This document shows positions 37,384 through 45,219 of a DNA stretch of 64,000 nucleotides, piece by piece. The number at the start of each line of letters is the position of its first letter. Within the stretch, counting starts at the first letter, position 1. The notes under the pieces are model-generated. The model was not told where the DNA came from. It saw nothing but the letters and a program-made list of their open reading frames with translations, and did not search any database. This DNA comes from Afifella aestuarii (GTDB taxonomy: Bacteria > Pseudomonadota > Alphaproteobacteria > Rhizobiales > Afifellaceae). The stretch lies in the NCBI RefSeq assembly GCF_004023665.1, contig NZ_SAUF01000001.1, positions 310,001 to 374,000 of the forward strand, given 5' to 3'. Position numbers and translations under genes: made by a program.

Positions 37384-37578
37384 ATGAACGTCGAGCAGAA
37401 GCGCCCGGACCGATCGCCCGAAGCCGTCGAACGCCGTCGGCGTGCCGTCGAAGAGGCGGCGGCCGCAAACTATCGTCAGGGTCTGTCGCCGAGCCCCGCT
37501 TACGCCGCCGCCATGGAGCAATTCGTGTCTGGCGAGATCACCATGGAAGAGCTGCACGCCATCGGCAGGCAGGTTTAG
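37384..37578 (+). CDS. VbhA-like antitoxin of the Fic pair
   Basis: A 64-residue protein that aligns without gaps to Bartonella VbhA, as I recall that sequence: an RRR cluster, an Ala-rich helix, GLxPxP, then MEQFVSGEITMEE matching MERVVVGELE. VbhA blocks the VbhT Fic toxin through an inhibitory helix with the motif (S/T)xxxE(G/N). In the ungapped alignment this position reads Ala28-Asn-Tyr-Arg-Gln32-Gly33, so both the Ser and the inhibitory Glu are replaced, the Glu by Gln. The start follows GAGGAG. It lies 75 bases before the Fic gene on the same strand, the standard antitoxin-first order. Confidence 0.85.
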   Translation: MNVEQKRPDRSPEAVERRRRAVEEAAAANYRQGLSPSPAYAAAMEQFVSGEITMEELHAIGRQV

Positions 37579-37653
37579 AGCGACGCAAGCCAAGCTCCGC
37601 CGCCTCAGAGACGGGGCGCGGTCACTCCCCGCTCTCCCGCCCGAAGTATCGTC

Positions 37654-38574
37654 ATGGCCGCCGCCAAGGGTTCCTACACCTATCCGACCGAGATCGACGA
37701 TGACGACCATCGTGACGTTCTCAAAAACAAGTTCGGGGTCCGCACGCATTCCGAACTTCGCGAAAGAGAATATCCAGCGACTTTCGAACGCCAGGTGCGG
37801 ATGCGGCTTGGGGAAGGGCCGACAGGCAATTTCGACGAGGCGCATCTGAAAGCCGTCCATCGCTTCCTCTTCGAAGAGGTCTTCGAATGGGCCGGCCACT
37901 TCCGCAACGAACGGGTGAGGGTCGAGGGGCAACAGGTCGAGCCGGTCGGTGCCATGTCGAAGGGCGGCGATCATTTTCTCCACGGCTCGCGCATCGAGAT
38001 GGGCCTCAACGAGGCGCTGAGACCGATCCGAAATCGGGACGTTTTGCGGGGCTCGACGCCACGCGGGTTCGCTGAGGTCGCCGGCGCCGTGATGGGGGAG
38101 CTGAACTACGTCCACCCGTTCCGGGAAGGAAACGGACGCACGACCGAAGCGTTTATCGCCGCGCTCGGGCGCGAGTACGGGCACGAGGTCCGCTTTTCGC
38201 TCATCTCGGAGCCGCGCATGATCGCGGTGTCGAAGGAGACCTCGGCCAACCCGTCAAGTCAGGCGATGATCCAGTTGATTTACGACGCCACCGATCCCGG
38301 CCGCCAGACGGCGCTTCAGGCCGTCTTCGACGATCTTCGGCGGCTGGGAGAGGATCCGCTGGAGCACGATGTTCGCACCGCCCAGCCGGGAGAGGTCGTG
38401 TCCGGGCAGATCCTCGGCAGTGACGCGCGGCATGTCTGGCTGGTGACGGATACCGGTGTCGTCGTTGGCGGCCGTGCCGACCTTCCGGCAGATTTGCCGA
38501 GCGATGATCGTGACATCACCTTCGAGGCAAGATTCGACTTTGCCCGGGCTTCCGGCGGCGAACGTCCCGATTGA
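37654..38574 (+). CDS. Fic family AMPylating toxin (VbhT-like)
   Basis: A 306-residue Fic protein. The core motif HPFREGNGRT begins at residue 154 and matches HPFx(D/E)GNGR in full, so the enzyme should be able to transfer AMP (or another nucleotide) to target proteins. The N-terminal part resembles VbhT: YPTEIDDDDHRDVLKNKFGVRTHSELREREY, then FEEVFEWAGHFRNERVRVEG and a flap region. The C-terminal 65 residues (PGEVVSGQILGSDARHVWL and following) are beta-rich and could be an OB-like domain as in Bartonella Fic proteins. No BID secretion domain is present, so it is a plain intracellular toxin rather than a type IV effector. VbhT is known to AMPylate DNA gyrase and topoisomerase IV. Confidence 0.92.
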   Translation: MAAAKGSYTYPTEIDDDDHRDVLKNKFGVRTHSELREREYPATFERQVRMRLGEGPTGNFDEAHLKAVHRFLFEEVFEWAGHFRNERVRVEGQQVEPVGAMSKGGDHFLHGSRIEMGLNEALRPIRNRDVLRGSTPRGFAEVAGAVMGELNYVHPFREGNGRTTEAFIAALGREYGHEVRFSLISEPRMIAVSKETSANPSSQAMIQLIYDATDPGRQTALQAVFDDLRRLGEDPLEHDVRTAQPGEVVSGQILGSDARHVWLVTDTGVVVGGRADLPADLPSDDRDITFEARFDFARASGGERPD

Positions 38575-38608
38575 GCTCGATGCCGAAGCTTCGGCGCCGT
38601 GATCCGGC

Positions 38609-39307
38609 TCAGCGCGGCAGGTCGCGGTCGAAGAGGGGGACGCCGCGGCGGCGGAGCGGTACGACGAGCGCGGCACCGAGCGCGAAGCCGCCGATATGCG
38701 CCCACCAGCCGATATTGCTCGATTCCGGCGTCGACATTACGAGATTGGCGATCTGAAAGACGAGCCAGGCGCCGAGCACGATGAAAGCGGGAAGGCGAAG
38801 CGGGATGCGGCCGAAGGCGAGGACCCAGAGTTTGACCTTCGGATGCAGGATCAGATAGCCGCCGACGATCGCCGCGACCGCGCCCGAGGCGCCGATGAGG
38901 GGCGCTTCGGAGGCGGGATTGGCGAGGGTGTAGATGTAGCCCGAGCCCGCCGCGCCGAGGAGATAGAAGGCGAGATAGCGCAGATGGCCGAGCGCATCTT
39001 CGATGTTGTCGCCGAAGATCCACAAGAACAGCATGTTGCCGCCGAGGTGGATGAGGTTGCCGTGCAGGAAGGCATAGGTGATGAAACTCAGCTCTTCCGG
39101 GATCAGCACGAAGCCCGGCGGCAATTCGGCGATGTCGTTGACGACGGAGGGGATGAGGCCGAGCGAGATCGCCGCCATCTGCACGCGCGCCGCATCCAAG
39201 CCGCCCGTCAGGACAAAGCATGCCGCCGTGATCGCGATGATCGACCAGTTGACATAGGGCCGGCGGATATAGCCGAGCGGATTGGCGTCGTGGAGCGGCA
39301 GGAACAT
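38609..39307 (-). CDS. Rhomboid family intramembrane serine protease
   Basis: A 232-residue membrane protein with six or seven helices. The catalytic serine lies in LIGASGAVAAIVG (GxSG motif) and the catalytic histidine in WWAHIGGFALGAALV. The L1-loop and helix 2 region is typical: FLHGNLIHLGGNMLFLWIFGDNIEDALGH. It begins MFLPLHDANPLGYIRRPYVNWSIIAITA, the usual alphaproteobacterial start. It cleaves transmembrane proteins within the bilayer; the target is unknown. It ends 35 bases from the convergent Fic gene and lies 71 bases after the adenosyltransferase gene on the same strand. Confidence 0.93.
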   Translation of the reverse strand: MFLPLHDANPLGYIRRPYVNWSIIAITAACFVLTGGLDAARVQMAAISLGLIPSVVNDIAELPPGFVLIPEELSFITYAFLHGNLIHLGGNMLFLWIFGDNIEDALGHLRYLAFYLLGAAGSGYIYTLANPASEAPLIGASGAVAAIVGGYLILHPKVKLWVLAFGRIPLRLPAFIVLGAWLVFQIANLVMSTPESSNIGWWAHIGGFALGAALVVPLRRRGVPLFDRDLPR

Positions 39308-39378
39308 CGTCTACGTCACGCCTTCCAGGTCACGCCTTCTGCGCCGGGGCTTCTATGTGGGGTCGGGCGGCGGTGCCG

Positions 39379-39972
39379 TCAGCGGTTCTTTCCCGGCACC
39401 CAGAGGATGTCGCTCTCGCCCTTGCCGTTCACCCAGCGGCTCGCGACGAACATGAAATCGGACAGCCGGTTCAGATATTCGATCACCGGGGCGCCGACTT
39501 TTTGCGGCTCGTGGCTTGCCAGGGACACGGCGAGGCGTTCGGCGCGTCTGACGACGGTGCGGGCGAGGTGCAGATAGGCGCCTGCCGTGGTGCCGCCCGG
39601 CAGGATGAAGGAACGCAGCGGCGACAGCTCCTTGTTGAGCCGGTCGATATCGTGTTCCAGGCGCTCCACCTGCGAGTGGAGGATGCGCAGCGGCTCGTAA
39701 TCGAGCGGCGTGCCATCATCCGGGCAGGCGAGATCGGCGCCGAGATCGAAGAGATCGTTCTGGATGCGCGCGAGCATGGCGTCGACTTCGGCGATCGGCT
39801 CGCCGAGCGCGAGATCGAGGCTGGAGCGCACGATGCCCAGAATGGCGTTCGCCTCGTCGACAGTGCCGTAGGCTTCGACGCGCAGATCGTATTTCGGCCG
39901 CCGCTCGCCGGTGCCGAGCGCGGTCGTGCCGTCATCGCCCTGGCGCGTGTAGATCTTGTTCAGGACGACCAT
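39379..39972 (-). CDS. Cob(I)alamin adenosyltransferase, PduO type
   Basis: A 197-residue PduO-type ATP:cob(I)alamin adenosyltransferase from the ATG at 39972. It begins MVVLNKIYTRQGDDGTTALGTGERR, the conserved ATP-binding N-terminus, followed by VEAYGTVDEANAILG and the late GGTTAGAYLHLARTVVRRAERL helix with the critical Arg. It makes adenosylcobalamin, needed for enzymes such as methylmalonyl-CoA mutase. The frame extends 60 codons upstream without conserved sequence. In many Rhizobiales a small two-helix membrane protein precedes this gene and etfBA follows; here a PagL-like gene and an insert of several genes disturb that order. Confidence 0.93.
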   Translation of the reverse strand: MVVLNKIYTRQGDDGTTALGTGERRPKYDLRVEAYGTVDEANAILGIVRSSLDLALGEPIAEVDAMLARIQNDLFDLGADLACPDDGTPLDYEPLRILHSQVERLEHDIDRLNKELSPLRSFILPGGTTAGAYLHLARTVVRRAERLAVSLASHEPQKVGAPVIEYLNRLSDFMFVASRWVNGKGESDILWVPGKNR

Positions 39973-40142
39973 CGGCTTCTCCGTTCTCAAGGCGGAGGCA
40001 ACACTAGGGCAATTCGGGGAAGATTGAAGCACGTCCCGCGAGAGAGTGTCGCAGCGTTGCGTGCGGCGAAATCTCTTTCCGCTCGGTTGCCTTCGGCAGC
40101 GGCGCCCGGCGGCCGGCAAGGAAGCGACGCCGCCGGGGAGGC

Positions 40143-40162
40143 TGAGGCCCAAATGGGCCTCA
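40143..40162 (-). terminator. Hairpin after the PagL-like gene
   Basis: TGAGGCCC, loop ATTT, GGGCCTCA on the minus strand forms a perfect 8-bp stem just after the PagL-like stop. There is no T run, so it is only a possible terminator. Confidence 0.4.
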
Positions 40163-40169
40163 AGAGAGC

Positions 40170-40778
40170 TTAGAACTTGTAGCCGACCATCACGCCGGCA
40201 TGGGTGAGGCCGTCATTGTCGTCGCAAAGGCCGGCATTCGAGGAATGGTCGATGCGGGCCATGACGCGCAGATGCTGCGTGACGTTGACGCCGAGACCGG
40301 CGCTCTCACGAAACAGCGCCGAGCAGCCGAGACGGGCGCCGGTTTCCGCGTGATCGGTGTTGCCGTCGTGGATGGTGCCGCCGAAGGTGCCTTCCACGAA
40401 AATCCGGTTGGTCAGATTGTAGTCCCAGGTGAGGCCGGCATAGACCTGATTGGTGCCGCCCGAGGTGGTGACGGTGCCGCCGATATGCGGGCGCGGGCGC
40501 AGGAGGAAATCGACGAAGCGGTTGTCGAAGGGCGTCATCGGATTGCCGAAGAGCACTTCGCCGTTGAGGAAGACGCCTTCTTCCTCGTCGGTGAGGCGAT
40601 GGCGATCATCGAGGAAGCCCGTCGCGCCGACGCGCACTTCGTCAAAGAAATGATAGGTACTGACCGGCTCGGCCGCATAATAGACGGGGTCGGCGGGCTC
40701 GGCCGGCAGATCCGCCGCCAGCGCCGCAGACGTCCCGAAAAGCGCAACCAAACCTGCGCCAAAGCTCAATAACCGCAT
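40170..40778 (-). CDS. Acyloxyacyl hydrolase (PagL-like lipid A 3-O-deacylase), outer membrane
   Basis: A 202-residue protein from the ATG at 40778. A signal peptide (MRLLSFGAGLVALFGTSAALAA) is followed by a beta-barrel of alternating strands. Conserved parts include RPRPHIGGTVTTSG, NQVYAGLTWDYNL, RIFVEGTFGGTIHDG and the C-terminal MARIDHSSNAGLCDDNDGLTHAGVMVGYKF, which holds the His-Ser pair of the PagL active site and ends in Phe as outer-membrane barrels do. Members remove the 3-O acyl chain from lipid A. The upstream in-frame extension to 41165 is rejected because it runs through a separate small gene. The predicted activity depends on the third catalytic acid, which is not certain by eye. 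Confidence 0.82.
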   Translation of the reverse strand: MRLLSFGAGLVALFGTSAALAADLPAEPADPVYYAAEPVSTYHFFDEVRVGATGFLDDRHRLTDEEEGVFLNGEVLFGNPMTPFDNRFVDFLLRPRPHIGGTVTTSGGTNQVYAGLTWDYNLTNRIFVEGTFGGTIHDGNTDHAETGARLGCSALFRESAGLGVNVTQHLRVMARIDHSSNAGLCDDNDGLTHAGVMVGYKF

Positions 40779-40936
40779 CACAGCCCCGTGAAATTGTTCC
40801 TTCGGCTTTAGCTTTGCCGGCCGGGCGCGGCAACGGTGTTTGCCGGAAAGGTGGCCAAAGGCGGCCAAAGCTTCAGCGATTGTTGCCGCAAAGGCACGCT
40901 TGCCCAGCGGATTTCTCAGTCGGGTCTGGGCAGATT

Positions 40937-41116
40937 TCAGCGGGTGCTGAGCCAGAGGCCCGCCATCAGGACGATGACGGCGAGAAGCTGCAGACCGACG
41001 CGCCAGCGCATCAGGCTTTGCGAACGATTGGGGCTGCCGCCGCGCAGCATGTTCCACAATCCGAGTACAAGCACGACGACGACGGCAAGGACGGCGACCG
41101 GACCAAGATATTCCAT
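40937..41116 (-). CDS. Twin transmembrane (HIG1-like) small protein
   Basis: A 59-residue protein with two hydrophobic helices (MEYLGPVAVLAVVVVLVLG and VGLQLLAVIVLMAGLWL) separated by a polar loop, RGGSPNRSQSLMRWRV. The loop-plus-QxLMRWRVxxQ pattern is characteristic of the small twin-transmembrane / HIG1-domain proteins found upstream of the cobalamin adenosyltransferase in Rhizobiales. HIG1 proteins associate with respiratory complexes in mitochondria; the bacterial role is not established. It was found by translating the gap between the PagL-like and SDR genes. A codon-perfect frame, the conserved neighbourhood and the helix pattern support it. Confidence 0.8.
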   Translation of the reverse strand: MEYLGPVAVLAVVVVLVLGLWNMLRGGSPNRSQSLMRWRVGLQLLAVIVLMAGLWLSTR

Positions 41117-41213
41117 GGTTTTCCTGCCTTGGCTGAGGACCAGAAAACCGCATTAAGCCAGGCACAGGCGAGACGCAAATCTGAGAGGCGGCGGAAGCGG
41201 GCTGTCGTTTTTC

Positions 41214-42053
41214 CTAATTGGTGGCGCGCGTCGCGGCTTTGTGCAGCAACCGGCGCGGCAGAAGCCTCCGGCCGAAGGCGGCGATCCTGGTCTGGCGGGT
41301 GACGGGATAATGGGTCGCGGGACTGGGCGCCTCGCAGGCCTCGATCAGAACCTCGAGGACGGCTTCGGGCCCGAGCTGCCCAAAGGTGTTGCCGCCCTTT
41401 TCCATGGAGGCGAGGCGGCGGCGGTAATAGGCGGCATGGACGGAGGCGTCGATGTCGACGTTGCGATGAAAGGCGGCGACGGCGTTTTCCGTCATGCGGC
41501 TTGCGATCGGGCCGGGCTCGATCGCCACGACCTCGATGCCGGTGTCGGCAAGCTCGATGCGCAAGGTGTCGGTGTAGCCTTCGAGCGCGAATTTCGAGGA
41601 ATTGTAGGCGCCGCGGAAGCCGAGCGCGACGAGGCCGAGGACGGAGGAATTCATGACGATGCGGCCGGCATTCTGGCGGCGCATCACCGGGATCACCCTT
41701 CGCGTGAGCTCGTGCCAGCCGAAGAAATTGGCATCGAACTGGGCGCGCAGGACGGCAGGGGAGAGGTCTTCAAGGGCGCCCGGCTGCGAATAGGCGCCGT
41801 TGTTGAAGAGGGCGTCGAGGCGGCCCTCCGTGGCGGCGAGCACGGAGTTCAGGGCGGCTTCGATCGAGGCGTCGTCGGCATAGTCGAGATAGAGGGCTTC
41901 GAGACCGTAGCGGCCTCCGGCTTCGCGCAGGGCCGCGAGATCCGTCTCCTTGCGCGCCGTCGCAAAGACGCGCCAGCCGCGCTTTGCCATGCCGAGGGCG
42001 CAATGGCGGCCGATGCCGGACGAGCAGCCGGTGATCAAGATGCTGCGGGCCAT
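41214..42053 (-). CDS. SDR family oxidoreductase
   Basis: A 279-residue classical short-chain dehydrogenase from the ATG at 42053. The cofactor site is ILITGCSSGIG, with an Arg/Lys-containing second strand (ATARKE) that favours NADP. NNGAYS, the catalytic Ser in MNSSVLG and YNSSK complete the active site; then GYTDTLRIELADTGIEVVAIEPGPI follows. The C-terminal 60 residues (THYPVTRQTRIAAFGRRLLPRRLL) resemble retinol/hydroxysteroid-like SDRs of the DltE-type subgroup found in proteobacteria. The substrate is unknown. It appears to be transcribed alone, divergent from the AEC carrier. Confidence 0.88.
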   Translation of the reverse strand: MARSILITGCSSGIGRHCALGMAKRGWRVFATARKETDLAALREAGGRYGLEALYLDYADDASIEAALNSVLAATEGRLDALFNNGAYSQPGALEDLSPAVLRAQFDANFFGWHELTRRVIPVMRRQNAGRIVMNSSVLGLVALGFRGAYNSSKFALEGYTDTLRIELADTGIEVVAIEPGPIASRMTENAVAAFHRNVDIDASVHAAYYRRRLASMEKGGNTFGQLGPEAVLEVLIEACEAPSPATHYPVTRQTRIAAFGRRLLPRRLLHKAATRATN

Positions 42054-42259
42054 GGGCGCCTTTCTTCTGGTTCCCCCGTCCGGGGAGCGTGAAATCGAGC
42101 TTTTCTTCAGCCCTTGTCCCCGCTTCCTCCTAGGCAATCAAGTGGCGGCGGCTTAAGGCGGAAGGAGATCCGAATTTCGCCGTCATAGCCGCCCACAGCC
42201 GTCCATCGCGGCCGAAGCCGCTGCAACCGCCGCAAACGCCGCCAACGCCGCAAACGCCG

Positions 42260-43216
42260 ATGTCCGACACCGCCAGCATCGTCCTCACCATCTTCGGCCT
42301 CATCGGGATCGGCTATCTCGCGGCACGCTTCAAGCTCCTGAAGATGGAGACCGGCGGGGCGCTCGCCGATTTCGTCTTCACCATCGCCATTCCGCTCCTC
42401 CTCTTTCGCACGCTGGCGCATGCGGATTTCCACGGCCTGTCGCCGTGGCGGATCTGGATTGCGTATTTTTCGGGCGTGCTCGTCACCTGGACGGTGGCGC
42501 ATGTTCTGGTGCGGCGGCTGTTCAAGCGCGACACGCGCTCAGGCGTCGTCGCGGGCGTGTCGGCGGCCTTCGCCAATACGGTTCTGATCGGCATTCCGCT
42601 GGCGCGCGCCACCTATGGCGATCCCGGCACGGTGGTCGTCCTCATTCTCGTCTCGGTGCATCTGCCGGTGATGATGGCGGCAAGCCTCGCCCTCAACAGC
42701 TGGGCGCGGCGGCGCGACGGGCTGGTGGCGGAGGTGGAGAGCAGCCGCGCCATGTGGGGGGCGTTTGCGCTCGAACTCATCCGCCATCCGCTCATCATCG
42801 GCATCATCCTGGGTGGCATCTGGCACGTCTTCCATCTTCCGATCCCGGGGCTTGCCGAAAAACTGATCGACAGCCTCGCCGACGTGGCGGGACCGGTGGC
42901 GCTTTTCGCCTGCGGCATGGGGCTCGCCCGCTACGGCATTGCCCGCAACATCCCGGCAGGCGCACTCATCGCCGGCATCAAACTCTTCTTCATGCCGCTC
43001 GTCGTTTTGCCGGTGGCGCTTCTCGTCGGGCTCGGCCCGGTGCCGACGGCCGCTCTGGTGCTGGTGGCGGCCTGTCCGACCGGCGTCAACGCCTTCCTCA
43101 TCGCCACCCGCTTCGGCACGGGCGAGGCGCTCGCCTCCAACACGACCTTGATCTCGACGGCCTTCGGCGTCGGCGGCGTCGCCTTCTGGCTCATGGTGTT
43201 GCGCGCTTTTACCTGA
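42260..43216 (+). CDS. AEC family transporter
   Basis: A 318-residue inner-membrane protein with about ten hydrophobic helices, matching the auxin efflux carrier (AEC) family of organic-anion permeases. Signatures are IFGLIGIGYLAARFKLL in helix 1, FVFTIAIPLLLFRTLA, FANTVLIGIPLA in helix 4, and the second-half ACPTGVNAFLIATRFGTGEALASNTTLIST typical of the repeat. Bacterial members carry malonate, malate or similar; the substrate here is unknown. The start follows a stretch rich in GCCGCAAACGCC-type repeats rather than a clear ribosome site. It converges with gluQ 18 bases downstream. Confidence 0.88.
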   Translation: MSDTASIVLTIFGLIGIGYLAARFKLLKMETGGALADFVFTIAIPLLLFRTLAHADFHGLSPWRIWIAYFSGVLVTWTVAHVLVRRLFKRDTRSGVVAGVSAAFANTVLIGIPLARATYGDPGTVVVLILVSVHLPVMMAASLALNSWARRRDGLVAEVESSRAMWGAFALELIRHPLIIGIILGGIWHVFHLPIPGLAEKLIDSLADVAGPVALFACGMGLARYGIARNIPAGALIAGIKLFFMPLVVLPVALLVGLGPVPTAALVLVAACPTGVNAFLIATRFGTGEALASNTTLISTAFGVGGVAFWLMVLRAFT

Positions 43217-43234
43217 ACTTCGGCTACGGGAATC

Positions 43235-44143
43235 TCAGGCGACGGAGGCGGCGGCCCGCGGCGCAAAGCCCAGGCTGCGGCGTATCTCCTCGGGCGTGGC
43301 ACCCGCCTCGCGCAGGTCGCCCAGAGCGGTCGAGCCGGCGGATTTCGCGAGTTTGCGGCCCTCCTTGTCGAGGATCAGCCGGTGATGGTGGTAGAGGGGC
43401 GCGGGCAGGCCGAGCAGCACCTGCAGGAGGCGGTGGACGGAGGTCGCCGCTTCGAGATCGGCGCCGCGCACGACATGGGTGACGCCCTGATAGGCATCGT
43501 CGAGGGTGACGGCGAGATGATAGCTCGCGGGCACGTCCTTGCGCGCCAGAATGACGTCGCCCCAGCCGCTCGGATGGGCGCTCACCCGTGTGGTTTCGCC
43601 GGTCTCCAGGTCGAGTTCCTGCCAGGCGAGCGGCTCGAGGCCCGCGAGCGCCCGGCGCATGTCGAGGCGCAGCGCATAGGGGGCGCCGGTCGCGATCCTT
43701 TCGGCGCGCATCTGCCGCGACCAGTCGCGTTCGAGGCCGGGATAATGCGGGGCGCCGTCGGGATCGCGCGGCCAGACATGGCCGGTCTTTTCCTTGTCAG
43801 AGATGGCGCCACGGATCTCCGAGCGGCTCAAGAACGCCGGGTAGAGAAGGCCGAGGCGATCCAAAGCGGCCAGCGCGCCGGCATAGGCCGGAAAGCGGTG
43901 GCTCTGGCACAGAATCGGCTGTTCGAAGGCGATGCCGAGCCAGGCGAGATCATCGAAGATCGCGTCGGTGAATTCCGGGCGGGCGCGGGTGTAGTCGATG
44001 TCCTCCATGCGCAGGAGGAGACGTCCGCCCACGGCCTTGGCGGCATGCTCGTTGAGAAGCGCGCTATAGGCATGGCCGAGATGCAGATAGCCGTTCGGGC
44101 TCGGCGCGAACCGGAAGACGGGTTTTTCAGGCGCGCGGTTCAA
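43235..44143 (-). CDS. gluQ: Glutamyl-Q tRNA(Asp) synthetase
   Basis: A 302-residue paralogue of glutamyl-tRNA synthetase that lacks the anticodon domain and attaches Glu to queuosine 34 of tRNA-Asp. The HIGH-like motif is SPNGYLHLGHAYSA and the KMSKS-like motif is KEGRKLAKSAGS. The length fits the family. In E. coli YadB a zinc site (Cys-x-Cys, Tyr, Cys) supports the fold; the corresponding positions here are Ala103, Leu105, Tyr134 and Glu138, so all three cysteines are lost. Its 5' end overlaps the upstream DMT gene by 17 bases. Confidence 0.93.
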   Translation of the reverse strand: MNRAPEKPVFRFAPSPNGYLHLGHAYSALLNEHAAKAVGGRLLLRMEDIDYTRARPEFTDAIFDDLAWLGIAFEQPILCQSHRFPAYAGALAALDRLGLLYPAFLSRSEIRGAISDKEKTGHVWPRDPDGAPHYPGLERDWSRQMRAERIATGAPYALRLDMRRALAGLEPLAWQELDLETGETTRVSAHPSGWGDVILARKDVPASYHLAVTLDDAYQGVTHVVRGADLEAATSVHRLLQVLLGLPAPLYHHHRLILDKEGRKLAKSAGSTALGDLREAGATPEEIRRSLGFAPRAAASVA

Positions 44144-45047
44144 TCGAGGGAGGCGTCCTGGTGCGCCGTTCGCGATAGAGAATGAAAAGGCCGCTCAAGA
44201 TGATAATCGCACCTCCCAGAACCGTCGAACGCGGCGGAACATCGCCGAATATGACGAAGCCGAGGGCGGTGATCCAGAGAATCTCGCTGTAGACGAAAGG
44301 CGCAAGCAGGGTCGCGGGCGCGAGCTCGTGCGCCTTGATCAACAGCCAGTGGCCGAGGCCGCCGAAAAAGCCGGTGGCGATGAGGAGACCCCAGAGAAAG
44401 GTGCTGGGAACGGTCTCCCATTGGGCGATGCCGAGTGGCGCGATGGCGAAGCTTGCGAGGATCGCCGGCATGACGATCATGCTCTGCGCGGTTTCGCGCC
44501 CGGCCATCTGGCGCGTCAGGATGACGTAGAGCGCGTTCGAGGTCGCAGCCCCGACCGAGAGAAGCATCGCCGGCTCGAAGGCCCCCGGCACCGGCTGGAT
44601 GATGATGAGCGCGCCGATGAAACCGACGACGACCGCCGCCCAACGCTGCGGCCCCGCCCATTCGCCGAGCATCGGCCCGGCAAGCGCCGTGACGATGAAG
44701 GGGCCAATGAAGAAGATGCTGACCGTCTGGGCGAGCTGAAGATGGCGCACGGCCAGGAAGTTGAACAAGGTCGAGCCGACCAGGCAGCAGGCGCGCGCCA
44801 CCTGGAGCTTCTTGTTGCGCGGCAGACAGAGCGCCATGTCGCACCACGGCCGGAAGATGACGAGCGTCAGGACAAAATGCGTGAGAAAGCGCACCCAGAC
44901 GATCTGCATCGCCGGCAGCCATTGGCCGAGATATTTCGCCGTCGTGTCCAGACAGGCGAAGCAGAGAAAGGCGAGCATGATGAGAAGAAGCGCACGCAGG
45001 CGCGCCGCGGCGGCGCCAGCGCCTGCGTCTTCGGAAAGGGAGACCAT
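44127..45047 (-). CDS. DMT family transporter (EamA domains)
   Basis: A 306-residue membrane protein with ten hydrophobic helices in two EamA repeats, the drug/metabolite exporter layout. The first repeat opens LLLIMLAFLCFACLDTTAKYLGQWLPAMQIVWVRF, and GEWAGPQRWAAVVVGFIGALIIIQP is a typical helix 4-5 segment. The second repeat includes LAPATLLAPFVYSEILWITALGFVIFGDVP, close to the consensus. The exported solute is unknown. It overlaps gluQ by 17 bases, so both genes probably share a transcript. Confidence 0.9.
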   Translation of the reverse strand: MVSLSEDAGAGAAAARLRALLLIMLAFLCFACLDTTAKYLGQWLPAMQIVWVRFLTHFVLTLVIFRPWCDMALCLPRNKKLQVARACCLVGSTLFNFLAVRHLQLAQTVSIFFIGPFIVTALAGPMLGEWAGPQRWAAVVVGFIGALIIIQPVPGAFEPAMLLSVGAATSNALYVILTRQMAGRETAQSMIVMPAILASFAIAPLGIAQWETVPSTFLWGLLIATGFFGGLGHWLLIKAHELAPATLLAPFVYSEILWITALGFVIFGDVPPRSTVLGGAIIILSGLFILYRERRTRTPPSIEPRA

Positions 45048-45219
45048 TTCACATGCAAAGGGCCTTCCAGGCCGGAAAGCAAGCTCTCATCGTTCTCTCA
45101 CCTTTGGCCCTCATCTCTCGCCCTCATCGGCGGCGGCACGGCTCCCTTGCGCAAAAGGCGTTGCAGAGCCGGCGTATTTGCTTTTCACATGGATGTGAGA
45201 CGCGTTGGAGAGGCTTCCC

